A stretch of 64,000 nt of DNA from contig JAHLMK010000020.1 in the NCBI GenBank assembly GCA_019915135.1, forward strand, positions 862,431-926,430. Reading direction: 5' to 3'. The notes below the pieces were generated by a model, which saw only the letters and a list, made by a program, of their open reading frames with translations, was not told the origin of the DNA and searched no databases. The translations under genes were made by a program, and so were the position numbers. Shown piece by piece: positions 11,819 through 22,301 of the stretch (positions are counted from its first letter, which is position 1; every line of letters begins with the position of its first letter). Source of the stretch: Strobilurus pachycystidiatus (lineage: Eukaryota > Basidiomycota > Agaricomycetes > Agaricales > Physalacriaceae).

Positions 11819-11860
11819 CCGTTAACCATATAAGGTCAGTTAACCTTATAGGGATAACGG
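11819..11860. repeat. Hairpin just downstream of the KDZ transposase
   Basis: A 17-nt arm (CCGTTAACCATATAAGG, 11819-11835) faces CCTTATAGGGATAACGG (11844-11860) over an 8-nt loop; 14 of 17 positions pair. It lies 152 bp past the transposase stop and recurs at 33816-33857 in copy 2. It could be a 3'-end/processing structure or a transposase site; the role is unknown. Confidence 0.5.
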
Positions 11861-11879
11861 GTGACTGTACGTGATGCAT

Positions 11880-12398
11880 GAGTGATATTCTCGGTCCATA
11901 CCGGTGCGATGCACTGTGACACAGTGGCTAACGGTGTTGTACACTGTTCGCCATCAGCCCGAATTAGCCTACGGAGGTGATGCGCCAGTGACGAGCAGTG
12001 GATCTCACCGTATCCCAGCACGTTTCCCGCTGTCTTACACCGGATAACACCGCCGAGCACTGGTACAATCGCTCGCAAACCTCGTTGCGAAAATAGCAGT
12101 GCATTCCACTGGTATACAGCACATTCCACCGCATGACACTGGCAGGAATGACACAAAGTGTGCGTCAAGTCAACAGTGCATTACACTGTACTGCGCTGTA
12201 CAGCAGAGCATTGTACAGGTGGAATCAGAGAGTCGCCCACTGGCGTACAGTGTAATGTACTGTGAGACACTGGTAAAAAGGGCGCCAGAATGTGAGCGGA
12301 TGCGACAGTGCATTACACTGTACAGCGGCGGCAGCGCCGCTGCTGTGCACTGTACTCCAGTGCCTCGGACTGTATCGCCTAGTCCGGGCATAAGACTG
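11880..12398. repeat. Subterminal CACTG/CAGTG motif array of KDZ copy 1, right end
   Basis: About twenty CACTG or CAGTG pentamers are crowded here in both orientations, often as pairs (for example CAGTGCATTACACTGTAC twice, near 12174 and 12308, and CCAGTG or CACTGG repeatedly). The left end (6240-6350) has a shorter version (ACACTGGCGTACACCAGTGT). A GC-rich inverted repeat, AGCGGC/GCCGCT, lies near 12323-12342. Such subterminal arrays are usually transposase binding sites; that is inference here. Confidence 0.65.
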
Positions 12399-13592
12399 GA
12401 TGTGCGGGGAACTCAGCCGAAAGGGAACAAGGAAGGTTCCGCAGAACACGCTCGTCCCAGCTCCGCATCTTGAGATTACAGGGCTTGCAGGCATAGCTGT
12501 ACCCAATTAGCCAGTAGGTATGGTCCAGATCAATGACACGTCGAGGGCGTTTGACAATACCGTCGCGCGTCAACCGTTGGCTGCAGTGGGGACAGGCAAT
12601 ACCCGTTGTGAGATGATCTAATGGATCCCAGACAAAGAACAAGGGCGCAAACAGATGTTGGGGACGAAGGTTTGTTTTATTGAGGGAGAAGTATGGGGAA
12701 TGGGAGGGGTACCAGAACGTCCGATGCTTTGCTGCACAAGAGGTGCCGGCTTTGCGCTCCTTTTCGACTTGCGCAATGACAGTGTCAAGTGCGTCCTTGA
12801 ACCAAGACGCATATGGGTGGCGGCGCGGACCGCTCTCCGTCTCCTCATCAACGTCGGGACTGTCTCCATCCTCTCCATCATCTCCGATACCCTCACCCAT
12901 CAACGAGTCCAGATGCCCGTCTGACCCGTCGTCGAAGTCGTCAGAAATGAATTGGAAGGGATCTACATTCCGCATTGCGGCGGAGGCAGCGGGAGTAGGA
13001 GGTGGGGCCGAGGAAGGCGCATCGTGTTCCATAGCACGACGCGTGCTCTCGACAACGGATCGCGCAGAAGTGTTGGCGGGCAACGAGGCGGTGGTGGGGG
13101 AAGCAAAAGCGGTGGGGTCAGAGGAAGATGGAGCTGGCGTGGAAGAGGAAGCTATGGGGCGCGATTCGCGTGCGCCAGTCGGCTCTCGTGTGTGTTGATG
13201 CGCCCGTTGGCCCGAGACGTGCTGGTGTGATATTTAGAAAAGCATTGCACAAAAATGAAACAACTCACCAGTCCTGTTATAGCCGTGCCGCGCTCTTCCT
13301 GATCCCTAATTGCGTTCCGTCGTGCAATCTGGCGATGTCCTGAGCCGGGAGGGCGTCCTACTGGCCGCTTGGCCTCAGCATGAGGTGGCAGCGTGCCCGG
13401 CTTGGATGCATTCTTTGAGCCCTTAGGACGACCGCGCCCCCGAGCTGTTGCAGATGTAGATCGACCGTCGGACAGCGATGTAGACGCTGTCGATAATCCG
13501 CCAGCTACATCGAGAGGTGCCGACGCCGGCGGCTCGACGACGACAAATTGATATTCGAAGTTTGAGCCAAAGGAGGGCGTCGAGCGAGCCAT
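12399..13592 (-). pseudogene. 5' part of the disrupted DUF6729 / exonuclease gene (AT-hooks, DUF6729-like domain)
   Basis: Starts at ATG 13592. Exon 1 is 13592-13269 and exon 2 starts at 13221; the 47-nt intron is GT-AG and phase 0. Two AT-hook-like motifs appear early (GRGRPKGSK near residue 50, KRPVGRPPG near 73), followed by an acidic stretch and then a domain I assign to DUF6729: FWYPSHSPYF, FAPLFFVWDPLDHL, CPHC, a second CKPC pair, and MRSWDERVLRNLP. The frame meets the KDZ element directly after residues SAEFPAH. Reading across GATGTGCGG into 6206 and below continues the same frame (LTWRSALSKG), so the element interrupted a previously continuous exon. What remains can encode only the DNA-binding-like N-terminus. 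Confidence 0.88.
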
Positions 13593-13928
13593 CAGTCAGT
13601 TTGCTGAGATGCTGCAAATGTCGCGAGCGGACGCGACGTGATGATCAACAGATCAAGGTCCAGGACGCGAAGGAAAAGGACGCTGGGAACGATGGACAAG
13701 AAGGGAACCGAGTTCCGGTTCGGCGTCATATTGGACCGAAATGGATATATTACTAATATTCAGTATCCGAGGTCAGTATCTGGCCCACAGCATCAGTATC
13801 TAGCCAGGAGCGTCCGTCAGATGATGCTTGGTAGATCAGATTTGTCAGCAAGGTCTATGCAAGGCCTACCAGGCCGGAATTTTGCTCACACAAGCCGGCT
13901 GCAAGGAAGGATTATATAGATAATTAAA
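13593..13928. other. Intergenic, 336 bp, no gene seen
   Basis: Lies between the start of the DUF6729 gene (13592, minus) and the 3' end of the next minus-strand gene (13929). It should hold the promoter of the DUF6729 gene. I see no TATA box at a convincing distance, and only short scattered open frames. Confidence 0.5.
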
Positions 13929-14855
13929 CTACACATTCTCTTCATCGACTAGCCAAATTTCCTCACTATGAGGATGATCTACAGATTCGTCATACGGTCC
14001 AACAACCACCCCTTCATCCTCCGGTTGAGCCAACCATAACGAGACCTGCCCCTTCTCAGCCGCAGAGGCGGGTGCGTCTGCCAAAGGAATTACGTCTTGA
14101 GACCACCTGCTGAAGCGCGCCTCAAGACCGATATTAGCTGCGCGGACGCTCGCCACAAAGGCGCGCGCATGGTTAGCCCATGTCTGAAGGTGTTTGAAGT
14201 CCTTCGGACCCCCACTGTCGACCGTCAGACAAGCAGGCAGACGTCTGGGCGGAGGGAACTCACCGCTCTCTCAGCCAGAACTGCACCAAATCCGGCGTGT
14301 TGGCTTGGGCGCAGTTTGTCCATTCCCAATCTTGCACAAGCAATTCGTCGTCATCGATATCGTCCGCGGGAAATGACGAATCCCAGTCGGGGGAGCCTAG
14401 CAGGGAAGCCGGAGGAGTGAACGGGTAACGACGCCGAGAGAGAAGGCGATCATGATCCAGCCGAAATCCGAGCATCTGAATGGAAGGAGGTCATCTTCAT
14501 CAGAGGGAGAGGAGGTGTAAACACACACCTTGATCTGACGGTCAGTCAAATTGACCCATACTTCCTTCATGTAAATATCCAGCTGCACAAGAAAGCGAGT
14601 CTTTTCTGCTTCGCCGTTCTCCACGGCGCGTCGGTAGTGGGGACGAAGGAAACGCAAAGTTTCTAGTTGCAGCGGATGAACGTCAGTTGACGCATAGATA
14701 ACATAGCGGGAGTGGAGGTTGTGGTTGAGGGCTGCATCTAGATGCCAGAAGTCGGATGGCGGTATGAGACCAACCGGTACGCGGACCTGAGCAATGAGGT
14801 CGCCGTTGTCGGCGTCCACGTTGATGTCGACCGTATGGCCGCGACGATCAGCCAT
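13929..14855 (-). CDS. Hypothetical protein, intact member of a two-gene family in this window
   Basis: Function not recognised. Exons 14855-14529, 14475-14264 and 14214-13929 (phases 0 and 2, introns 53 and 49 nt) give 274 residues from ATG 14855. The N-terminal third contains LIAQVRVPVGLIPPSDFWH and LRFLRPHYRRAVENGE; exon 2 begins FRLDHDRLLSRRR; the end is acidic (WLVDEENV). The gene at 21480-25362 is a clear relative: AQIHSPTGLVPP, LRHLRPSYRRAIQRGE and FRLQYDRLLSRRW align in the same order, and the first intron is in the same place. The pair faces opposite ways around the LINE. No signal peptide or membrane segment is visible. Confidence 0.8.
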
Positions 14856-15664
14856 GAGCGAAGAAAGAGAGCAATGATTCAGGGGTTGCGCCCAATTTGG
14901 TTGGATTTCGATCTTGTGCCGGACTTGTGATCGATCGCAACTCGCCTCCCGCCACCATGGTCGCGGACTTAGGGCGATCGCTGAACGTAATGGTTGCGCG
15001 CTCTCTTACGGTATTCGCCTACGCTTCGGTCTGGGCCACGTCTTCGCTTCCTTCCCTCACGCTGGGTGTGTTGCAAGGCAACCTGCTCCCTCTCCCGTAC
15101 TTGCACGCCGTTCTCTAGCCTACACTGATCTCTTTCTTGAATGGCATTGGTCATTCTTCCTGATGTCATGCTTCCTCCGGTCGTGCTTCCCATCCCATAG
15201 CCAGCCGACGCTGTATGCTGTGAGGGCCCGCGGCTCATGTTTATGCAGGCTGACGAAGCTTGGTGCGCCTCCTTTACTGGCTGGTGTGCCACGCTCAATT
15301 GCTGACGTCGCCACATCTCTCTGCAGTTGTTGGTTTTCCCGTCCGAGACATTGCGTCAACGATCGTTAAAATTTGCTCGCTCCTTGCCGTGGATACACAT
15401 ATAAAAGGGTGAACAGTGGGTGCCTTTGACTTCACCGGTCTTGAGCCCTACGCCGCTTGCGTGGGACCTCTAAGGTATGCCAGACTTGTGCCGGCTGTAC
15501 GCACTTCCGCTGACTGTGTGCAGTTATTCGTTTGTCGCCTTGCATTCGACTCGTCTTCAGGTGTGCCTGCACACGTTCCGCGTACGTTCATTCCTTTGCG
15601 TTCACTGCCACAACTGACCGGTCGCTGGGAACACTAGTCTGCTCTCTTCCAGCGTCTTTCAAAG
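14856..15664. other. Shared upstream region: promoter of the 14855 gene and 5' region of the LINE
   Basis: No convincing gene. The junction between host DNA and the LINE 5' end is not visible as a repeat or target duplication. The stretch from about 15400 (TATA box) to 15664 is likely LINE 5' UTR. The part near 14856-14950 should carry the promoter of the minus-strand gene. Confidence 0.45.
15400..15406 (+). promoter_or_regulatory. TATA box upstream of the LINE ORF1
   Basis: TATAAAA in the context ACACATATAAAAGGG, 259 bp before the ORF1 ATG. It may drive the LINE or be captured host sequence; the start of the LINE relative to it is unknown. Confidence 0.4.
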
Positions 15665-16969
15665 ATGGTTGCCCAGACTCGTCAAAAACCGATAACTCTC
15701 CAATGGAACGCTGCCATTGGACAGGACGTCGCTCCGCCTGAGGTGAACCATGATGAGCAGATGCAGGAAGTGGATCCGAACGGCAATCTCATTCCGCCCC
15801 CTGCTCCTCCGTCTCGTGAGGCAACGGCTGAGCCTGCAAACGATGGCAACTTCACAGAGGAGGACGCGCCCCCGAAACCAGCGAGGAAGAGGACGGGAGC
15901 AAAAGCCCCTGCTCGCAGGGCGGGAAAAGGCAAAGGAACGCTGGTCGCTGCCGACACTGTGGAGGATTTGGCTTCATCTACCGGTGACGTCGCTGTCGCT
16001 GCTCTATCTCGCCGAGTGCAGACGACAAACACAGACGTTGGGAAGGTCAAATTAGACCTGCAACGACACAGGTCCGAGGTCACTGGCCAGCTCATCACAA
16101 TCCAAAAGTCCATCGCGTCCGCGTCCCCTTCCGCCGAACTAGCGAAAGTCAAAGCCGACTTTACGCGCTACAAATCAGAAATGACCACCGAGCTGGACAC
16201 CATCCGCGCGCTGCTCCCCGGTCCCGACGCTTATCCCGCCGTCAGGAGTGACGATGTCATGCTCACGGCTGTCAAGGCCATTGCCGAGCACGACTTCAAG
16301 CCCGTCATCGAGAGTGTCGTGGACAACTACGATATTGGCGGCAACGCCTCCCTTGCTCAGGCGTTCGATTACGTCCAACGCCTCATCGACGGCCAGACGA
16401 GGCAGAATGACACCAATGAGACAGCAGACAAGCGTATGACAATCCTCGAATCGGACGCCAGAGGGACAAAACGGTCATTTCAGGAACTGAAGGGCGATCT
16501 CGAGAAAACCACCGCACTCGCGAATAAGGTGGATGGGAAGGTAGACGCGAGGCTGCTGGCTGTGCCCGCCAGTGAGGGTAATGTCAGGTCGGGAACCGCG
16601 CCGGTCCTTACGAGGTCGTCCGCTCTTCATCAGCAGTCTAGCCAGGACCCTTACACGGGGGGAAACAAGCGCCCTCGCTGGGATGGTTTCAACCGAGTGC
16701 CCGAGCGCGACGGTTTCGCAGTCGAATACGGGCCCGTCCCCGACGCATTGTCTCTCAAGGCTATTGCAGAATGCTTGGCGGAGGGTTTCGGAGGTTCGAA
16801 GAACGATCTCACCTCCGTCGCTCCTCGTTGGGCATATGGGGTTGCTCGTCACGTCGTGGTACAGTTCCGTACTTACGAGCTGGCTGAGCGGGTTGTCGAC
16901 GGTGTGGCCCGAGGCCTGAACCCCATCCTATCTGGGAGGATCCGCCATGTCGACAGCATGCCGCGGTAA
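15665..16969 (+). CDS. LINE ORF1 protein
   Basis: 434 residues in one open frame. The N-terminal third is Pro/Ala/Lys-rich and basic (ARKRTGAKAPARRAGKGKG near residue 80). Residues about 110-280 look helical with heptad-like spacing (two similar segments, KVKLDLQRHRSEVTGQL and KVKADFTRYKSEMTTEL), consistent with a coiled coil. Residues about 360-430 form a compact segment (DALSLKAIAECLAEGFGG, HVVVQFRTYELAERVV) that could be a small RNA-binding fold. No CCHC knuckle is seen. ORF1 proteins of LINEs package the RNA. It lies 208 bp before ORF2 on the same strand, and the layout is that of a non-LTR retrotransposon. Confidence 0.8.
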   Translation: MVAQTRQKPITLQWNAAIGQDVAPPEVNHDEQMQEVDPNGNLIPPPAPPSREATAEPANDGNFTEEDAPPKPARKRTGAKAPARRAGKGKGTLVAADTVEDLASSTGDVAVAALSRRVQTTNTDVGKVKLDLQRHRSEVTGQLITIQKSIASASPSAELAKVKADFTRYKSEMTTELDTIRALLPGPDAYPAVRSDDVMLTAVKAIAEHDFKPVIESVVDNYDIGGNASLAQAFDYVQRLIDGQTRQNDTNETADKRMTILESDARGTKRSFQELKGDLEKTTALANKVDGKVDARLLAVPASEGNVRSGTAPVLTRSSALHQQSSQDPYTGGNKRPRWDGFNRVPERDGFAVEYGPVPDALSLKAIAECLAEGFGGSKNDLTSVAPRWAYGVARHVVVQFRTYELAERVVDGVARGLNPILSGRIRHVDSMPR

Positions 16970-17177
16970 TTCTCCTCTCTGTTTCTCTGTTTGTCTCTTT
17001 GTCTTACTTTCAACCTCGACGTAGCCTTACAAAAATGTGCCCCCCGACGCGTTCTACAAATACGGTTCAAAATTTGGATACAGATATCCCTACACATACG
17101 TCTTCACATTCGGTATTGCTTCTTCCATAACTATAGACTACGGTTTGCTCAATTGATACACGATGCTCTAGCCCCAA

Positions 17178-20100
17178 ATGAATGGTCGCAACAGTATGAG
17201 GATAGTGTCGTGGAACATCGCAGGCTCCTTGCTGATCAAGATCCGTGATCCTCAAATGCAGGCCCTCATTGCCTCATGTGATATCGTCTTCCTGCAAGAA
17301 ACCTGGCTGAGACCGGGGGATGACGACCATCTGCTGCTACCCCAAGGTTTTGAGGTTTTCTCGTGTCCACGACCAGTCGATGCCCTGTCCTCCGCAGCCT
17401 GTGGGGGGGTGCTCGTGCTGTATCGGATTGAGCTACCGGTGAGCTTCCACACGGCGCTCTGTCGACCAGACATCTTGTGTTTTGATGTTGGCGATGAATG
17501 GACGATCTGCGGGGCGTATCTTGCGCCGGTGGGGTCATCGTGGCTGTCTCATCCCCAGGGCGACATGCCAAGAATTACGGAGGAGGTTTTGGCGGGCTGT
17601 GCAGTGCGAGGCGGCGATAGACATCTGGTTTTCATGTCTGATGTCAATGGTCGCATTGGACACCTCCAGTCAACGGACGGCCCGCTTCGCCTCTCCGAGG
17701 ATGCAGCGGCGAAGAATCCGCGGGGAACTTGGCTGATGAAAACGGCGGAAGAGGCCTCTCTGGCCGTTGTCAATGGGACTTTTCTTGACTGTGACTCTCC
17801 GGGCTTGTACACCTCGCATCAGAGAGGTGTTCGTCGAGGGGGGAAGAGTGTGGTGGATTATCTCCTGGTGTCCAAGTCAGCTCTTTCTCTCCTCCGTCCG
17901 AATACTCTGCGGGCTGTACGCATGGACCCCAGGTGGTCCGACCATTCCGTGCTCCAGTTTCAACTGCCACTGCACATGCCGCCTCCGGATCGCCAGCGTT
18001 TGAGCAGCCCTCTCCCCGACGTTGCCAGTGATGAGATCACCATGCGCGCGCTTCGACCGCTATGGTTCCAGCAACACCCCACCATCGACGTGCTGGCCGC
18101 CTCGGTCAAGACGTCCATGCGCGATGGAATGCATTCTGTGAATATTTTCTACGGGCCTGCCACTCCCAGTGAGAAGACGACAAACACTTACATCACTGCC
18201 TATCGCGCGAGGAAACCTGGCGTCGGGTATGTTGCCGCGTATGCAATGGCCAGGGGTGGTAACACCAGGGCGGCGGCGGGTTCCCTCCTCCCGCAGGGCT
18301 TGGGTACCTCCTTGATCCACGCTTTGCTTGCTGCCGTCATCAAGTCACTGGCGCTCTCTCCCGGAACAACGATTTGTCGGTGTTACACTTCCTCGGAGGA
18401 GCTTGCACATCTCATTGCTTGTGAGATGCCTCGCCGAGCAAATACGGGGTATCTTGGACGCGGGGGGGCTCTCGAGAGGTCGCTGGTGGATGCAATCCGT
18501 GGCCGGAAGGCACAGGTGCAGATATGGGTGATGCAGTCCGATCTGGACCGTCATATCATGCGAGAATTGGAAGGGGTGGCAGAGCGTGTCTGGCGCGCGC
18601 AGTCACCAGTCTTCTGCGTACCACACTCTCCTGCCTCACAAGGATTTCTGCCTTCCTTCCCGCCGGGCTCCTCCGCCAAGGTTTTCTCCAACCTGCCCTT
18701 CCCCGCCAGACCGGCGCGCTCCCTGGACGATTCTGCTCGTCAGATGCTCACTCGCAGCGACATGGCCGATGGTTCTCTCATGGCGAAGAAGACGTCTGCA
18801 GTGGCCCACGAGATGATGCTCGACAATCTATACAAGCTCACCTCCGCGCGCTCTCCTCGGGAATACTGGCAATTTATTGCTATGTGGACAAACCCTCGAA
18901 GGAGGCAATCCCGCGTCGTTAACGCCGTCTTGGCAAAATCGTTCCGTACGCGATTAAACCCCCCCGCCATCCTGCCTGCCCACTTCAACAATGTCGTCAA
19001 GAGCCTCATGATTGGTCTCGCGGATCTTATCCCGGAGATCACCGTGGACATCTCCCCGAAGAAGTCTTTCTCCCGGCCGTTCGCATTGGAGGAGGTCGAG
19101 GGCGCAATGAGGAAGATTAGAACTAGAGCCGCATCTTCGCCTGGTGTCGACGCGGTGACATATCCAATGATTGCGGTCTGCCCAAACGAGTTGATTGTCC
19201 AGCTGTTTCGGGAGTGTGTCGCTCATTGTACGGCTCCGACAGTCTGGTTGGTGACAATGCTCATTGGAATATTGAAAGGCGGGCCGGATAAGCCTGCGAA
19301 TGACCCGGAGAGCTACAGGCTAGTGGGTCTCGAGTGCTGCCTCGTGAAGGTATTTGACCTGTGCCATTAAAGTATGTAATCTGACTTCTTTCAGGTCTTT
19401 ACCCTTCTCGTGGAGGGACGTGCAATCGAATGGGAGGCCGACGTGGGGATTATACCAGATACCCAGAATGGTTTCTTGCGCGGGAGGCGGGGATCAAATA
19501 ATCCCTTCATCTTGCGATGTGCTATAGACAACGCGAAGCGGCTGGGGAGGAAGCTCTACGTCGTGTTCATTGACCTGAAGAACGCCTTCCCCGCGACCGA
19601 CCTTCCTACCCTCTGGGTCAAGCTTTTCCGACGCGGAATGCGCGGCCCTATCTTCGACTGGTTGCGTATGCTCTACGCCCGCATGCGCTATGTCGTGAGG
19701 CATGATGGTCAGAGAAGTGGGGAGTTTAAGTCCCTCATTGGTGTGCTTACGGGAGACTCCTTCTCGCCGTTCCTGTGGAACCTGTACTTCGCTGATGTCA
19801 GCCGGATGATTCCTGCCACGGACGACGACATTGTCTTTGGGACGCGAAGAGTGGGTAATGTGGAGCACGCGGACGACGTCGCTATGTGGTCCACAAGCAT
19901 TGTCTCGTTGCAGAAGAAGGTCGACGCATTCTTCGATTGGTGCAAGACAAACTTCATGATCATGTCCGTGGCCAAGAGTCAGTGGATGGTCTTCAATGGC
20001 ACCTCTGCCCGCGGCGACGCATTGCGCGTCGATGGAGCCATGCTTCAGGAGGTGGACCATTACAAGTTCATTGGCATCCTCTTTGCGTCAGGCCCTGGTT

Positions 20101-21158
20101 CAACTTTCCGCCGCCACTATCGGAAGCAGGCCAAGCAGGCAAAGGCGGTAACAGCGGTTTCGACTACTCTTCAGCAGTTTGTCGGAGTCGTGGCGCCTGT
20201 CGACGGTCTCAACGTCTATAGGGCGATCGTGGAACCTCACTTGTTGTTTGGGGCCGACGTGGTACTGGATGTCGTCAAGAATCACTACCATATGTTGCAG
20301 GTGGCCCAGAATTATCACCTGTGTCGGGCTCTACGGCTCTCCATCCACACACCTTCTTTTGCGCTCTACCTCGAGACCGGGGTGCTTCCCATTCGCTACG
20401 CTCGGGTCATTGCCGCGGTCAAATTCTGTCACACGTCCCTTCACAAGACAAGGATCGCTATTCCTCACGACTGCATGGTGGATGCGCAGCTGTCCATGTC
20501 CTCTCCGTACTCTTGGGTGGCTGACCTCCGCGGCGTGCTGGCCGATCTGCCCGTTGCTGTCCGTCTGAACAACTGGGATTGCGACACGATGGCCTCTCCG
20601 GGTTGGTGCGAAAGTGCCATCGCAGCGATTCGGAAGTCTGCTGACTCTTTCCTCCGCATGGCTGCTCAGGACTCCAAGTGCCACCTCTTGACGGCGAGGA
20701 TCTCCTTGCCGATGAATCACAAGCAGAACGTAATCCAGTTACAGGCCTATCTGCGTATTGGCCCGCCTGCGCACAGGCTCGCACTCACTCGTCTTGCTTT
20801 CAGTGACCACAGACTGGCGGTTGAGGTACTCAGACGTCCTTCGAGGGCTCAGCCCGTCCCGGTCCCTCGCTCCGAGCGTTGGTGTAGGTTTGGATGCGGA
20901 GTAGCGGAAGATGACGTCCATGCTCTTCTGAGTTGTGAAAACGATGAGACAATTGTCGACTTGCGTGAGGACTTCTACGCTGATGTATGGCGGTACTACC
21001 CGGCTGCAAAGCGGGTCATCAAGACGTCTCCGTTGGGAAGTACGCAGGCGTTGACGGCACTTTTCTTCGACGAGGTTGTCATGGGCAGATTTGCAAAGTT
21101 TGTGGCTGAGGTGTTTGCGCGATTCGATTGTTTTCCTGTATATATTCCTTCCATTTAG
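17178..21158 (+). CDS. LINE ORF2: EEP endonuclease, reverse transcriptase, C-terminal zinc knuckle
   Basis: Read from ATG 17178. Endonuclease signatures: IVSWNIAG, FLQETWL, SDVNGRIGH, and SDHSVLQF at about residue 255. The reverse transcriptase follows: KIRTRAASSPGVDAVTY, GILKGG, YRLVGLECCLVK, then FIDLKNAF (motif A), GDSFSPFLWNLYF (motif B) and HADDVAM (motif C, with H in place of the usual Y/F). A C-x3-C-x7-H-x4-C knuckle (CRFGCG...HALLSC) is near the end. An apparent stop at 19368 lies inside a 45-nt GT-AG segment, 19350-19394 (donor GTATTT, branch-like CTGAC, acceptor TTTCAG). Splicing it out gives a continuous 1311-residue protein. The frame is otherwise intact. The clade is not resolved. 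Confidence 0.9.
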
Positions 21159-21479
21159 TCCTCCTGTGTATACTCCTGCCATTCTGTCCTTGTATATTCC
21201 CTCGGCAAACTAATCGGAACCTACATACTCCTGGGTTACATGTACGAATATTGCTGGTGTCAGTGACGTTTCACTGGCTGCCCTGGGCGTCGCCTGGGGA
21301 TAGGCGATGCCCTGTAAATGTTTTGCTGGCTGTGTCACCCGTAGGAGGTCGGTCTACGGGGGGAGACGATACTGCTTACGGTGAGTGACCTGCCGGCCTG
21401 CGAGCGCGTGATTGGGCCGCGCGCGACGCAAACACCTATTTGGTTATCCATGACCTTAGGTTTATCCTCCTCCTCCTCC
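21159..21479. other. LINE 3' UTR and promoter of the following gene, 321 bp
   Basis: Pyrimidine-rich sequence with repeated TGTATA(T/C) motifs just after the LINE stop, then GC-rich DNA before the ATG at 21480. No separate gene seen; the boundary between LINE and host DNA is not marked. Confidence 0.45.
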
Positions 21480-21542
21480 ATGACCTCCGAGGACAACCAA
21501 TTCGTGCACACGATCAACGTTCGTGAACGCCGCACCGTGATC
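21480..21542 (+). pseudogene. 5' fragment (first 21 codons) of the disrupted relative of the 14855 gene
   Basis: ATG 21480 opens a frame whose residues HTINVRERRTVI match the position of HTVDINVDADNGDLI in the intact gene. It stops being homologous exactly at the target duplication CGTGATC (21536-21542), where a 2889-bp element begins. The rest of the gene resumes at 24432. Confidence 0.75.
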
Positions 21543-22301
21543 CCCAGTGAAAAGTCCATGTGTAATTTTCTGTAAGTTTCTGTATTTATCGGGGAATACA
21601 GTTGACCTGCAGGAATACAGCTCAGGAGGTGTAATCTTCGGTTTCTATCTGTATCAAAAAGCACACTAATACAGATGAGATGAAAAAATTGTATTTATTG
21701 TGCTGGTAGTGATACATTTTGTGGATACCTCCGCCTCTGCCGGCGATGGAATGCCCGCGGCCGCCGCCCTGCTTCTCGAACGCTTCTCGCCTCGCCCATG
21801 CATCACTGCACTGAAACGCCCTCGCGTCGCTCTCCCGTCATCACAGCTGTTGCCATGTCGCGCGTCCTTGACGATCTGAGGAATACGGATGAGCTGCTAG
21901 TTAGGAGAGAGAAATGATGACGCACCGCCGCCCTCTCCACGTCATCGCGTCATTCGCCAGTGTCTCGTCGTCGGTGTGGTGTGGTGCCCACAGGGAACAG
22001 GCATTGGTGGCCAGGCCCAGTGTGTCTCCTCGTCCTCGTCTCGTGTCTCTCCTCGTCCGCGTCTAAATGGACACTGTGGTCAAGGTGTCTCGTCCTCGGG
22101 GGGATTCCTCGCAGTAGCCGTCAAAGGGCCAGTCGTCGTCCTTGACTCGGTCGTCCGCGATGTCGTGGGTGTCATAGATGGCCATCGTCCGTTGTAGGCC
22201 ATGTCCGTGGAATGTCCAAGTCCAGTCAATGCTGCAACGCGAAGCTCGAGTGTGGAGGCGGCGTGGAAGGGACGAAAGCTCCGACTGGCAGGCAGTACCG
22301 C

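Larger units (their letters stand above)
6216..12398 (+). mobile_element. KDZ transposon, copy 1 (6183 bp), target duplication GATGTGCGG
   Basis: The ends are near-perfect inverted repeats (TATGCTCGGACTAGGC at the left against TATGCCCGGACTAGGC on the complement of the right). The 9-mer GATGTGCGG is duplicated at 6207-6215 and 12399-12407. The element holds two plus-strand genes, an accessory gene (6529-9315) and a KDZ transposase (9426-11667), plus non-coding ends packed with CACTG/CAGTG motifs. An essentially identical copy lies at 28213-34395, offset 21997. The one difference I found is G at 11535 against A at 33532, silent in the transposase. Copy 1 landed inside an exon of the DUF6729-exonuclease gene, antisense to it. 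Confidence 0.95.
15665..21158 (+). mobile_element. Non-LTR retrotransposon (EEP-type LINE), coding core
   Basis: ORF1 plus ORF2 in tandem on the plus strand. Both frames are open once the small ORF2 intron is allowed for, so the copy may be young. I could not define the ends: there is no poly(A) or simple-repeat tail after 21158 and no obvious target duplication. The 3' UTR runs into the 321 bp before the next gene. Confidence 0.85.

Noticed and set aside
19350..19410. LINE ORF2 as two broken genes because of a stop at 19368
   Set aside because: The stop lies in a 45-nt segment with proper splice signals, and removal gives a continuous RT domain.
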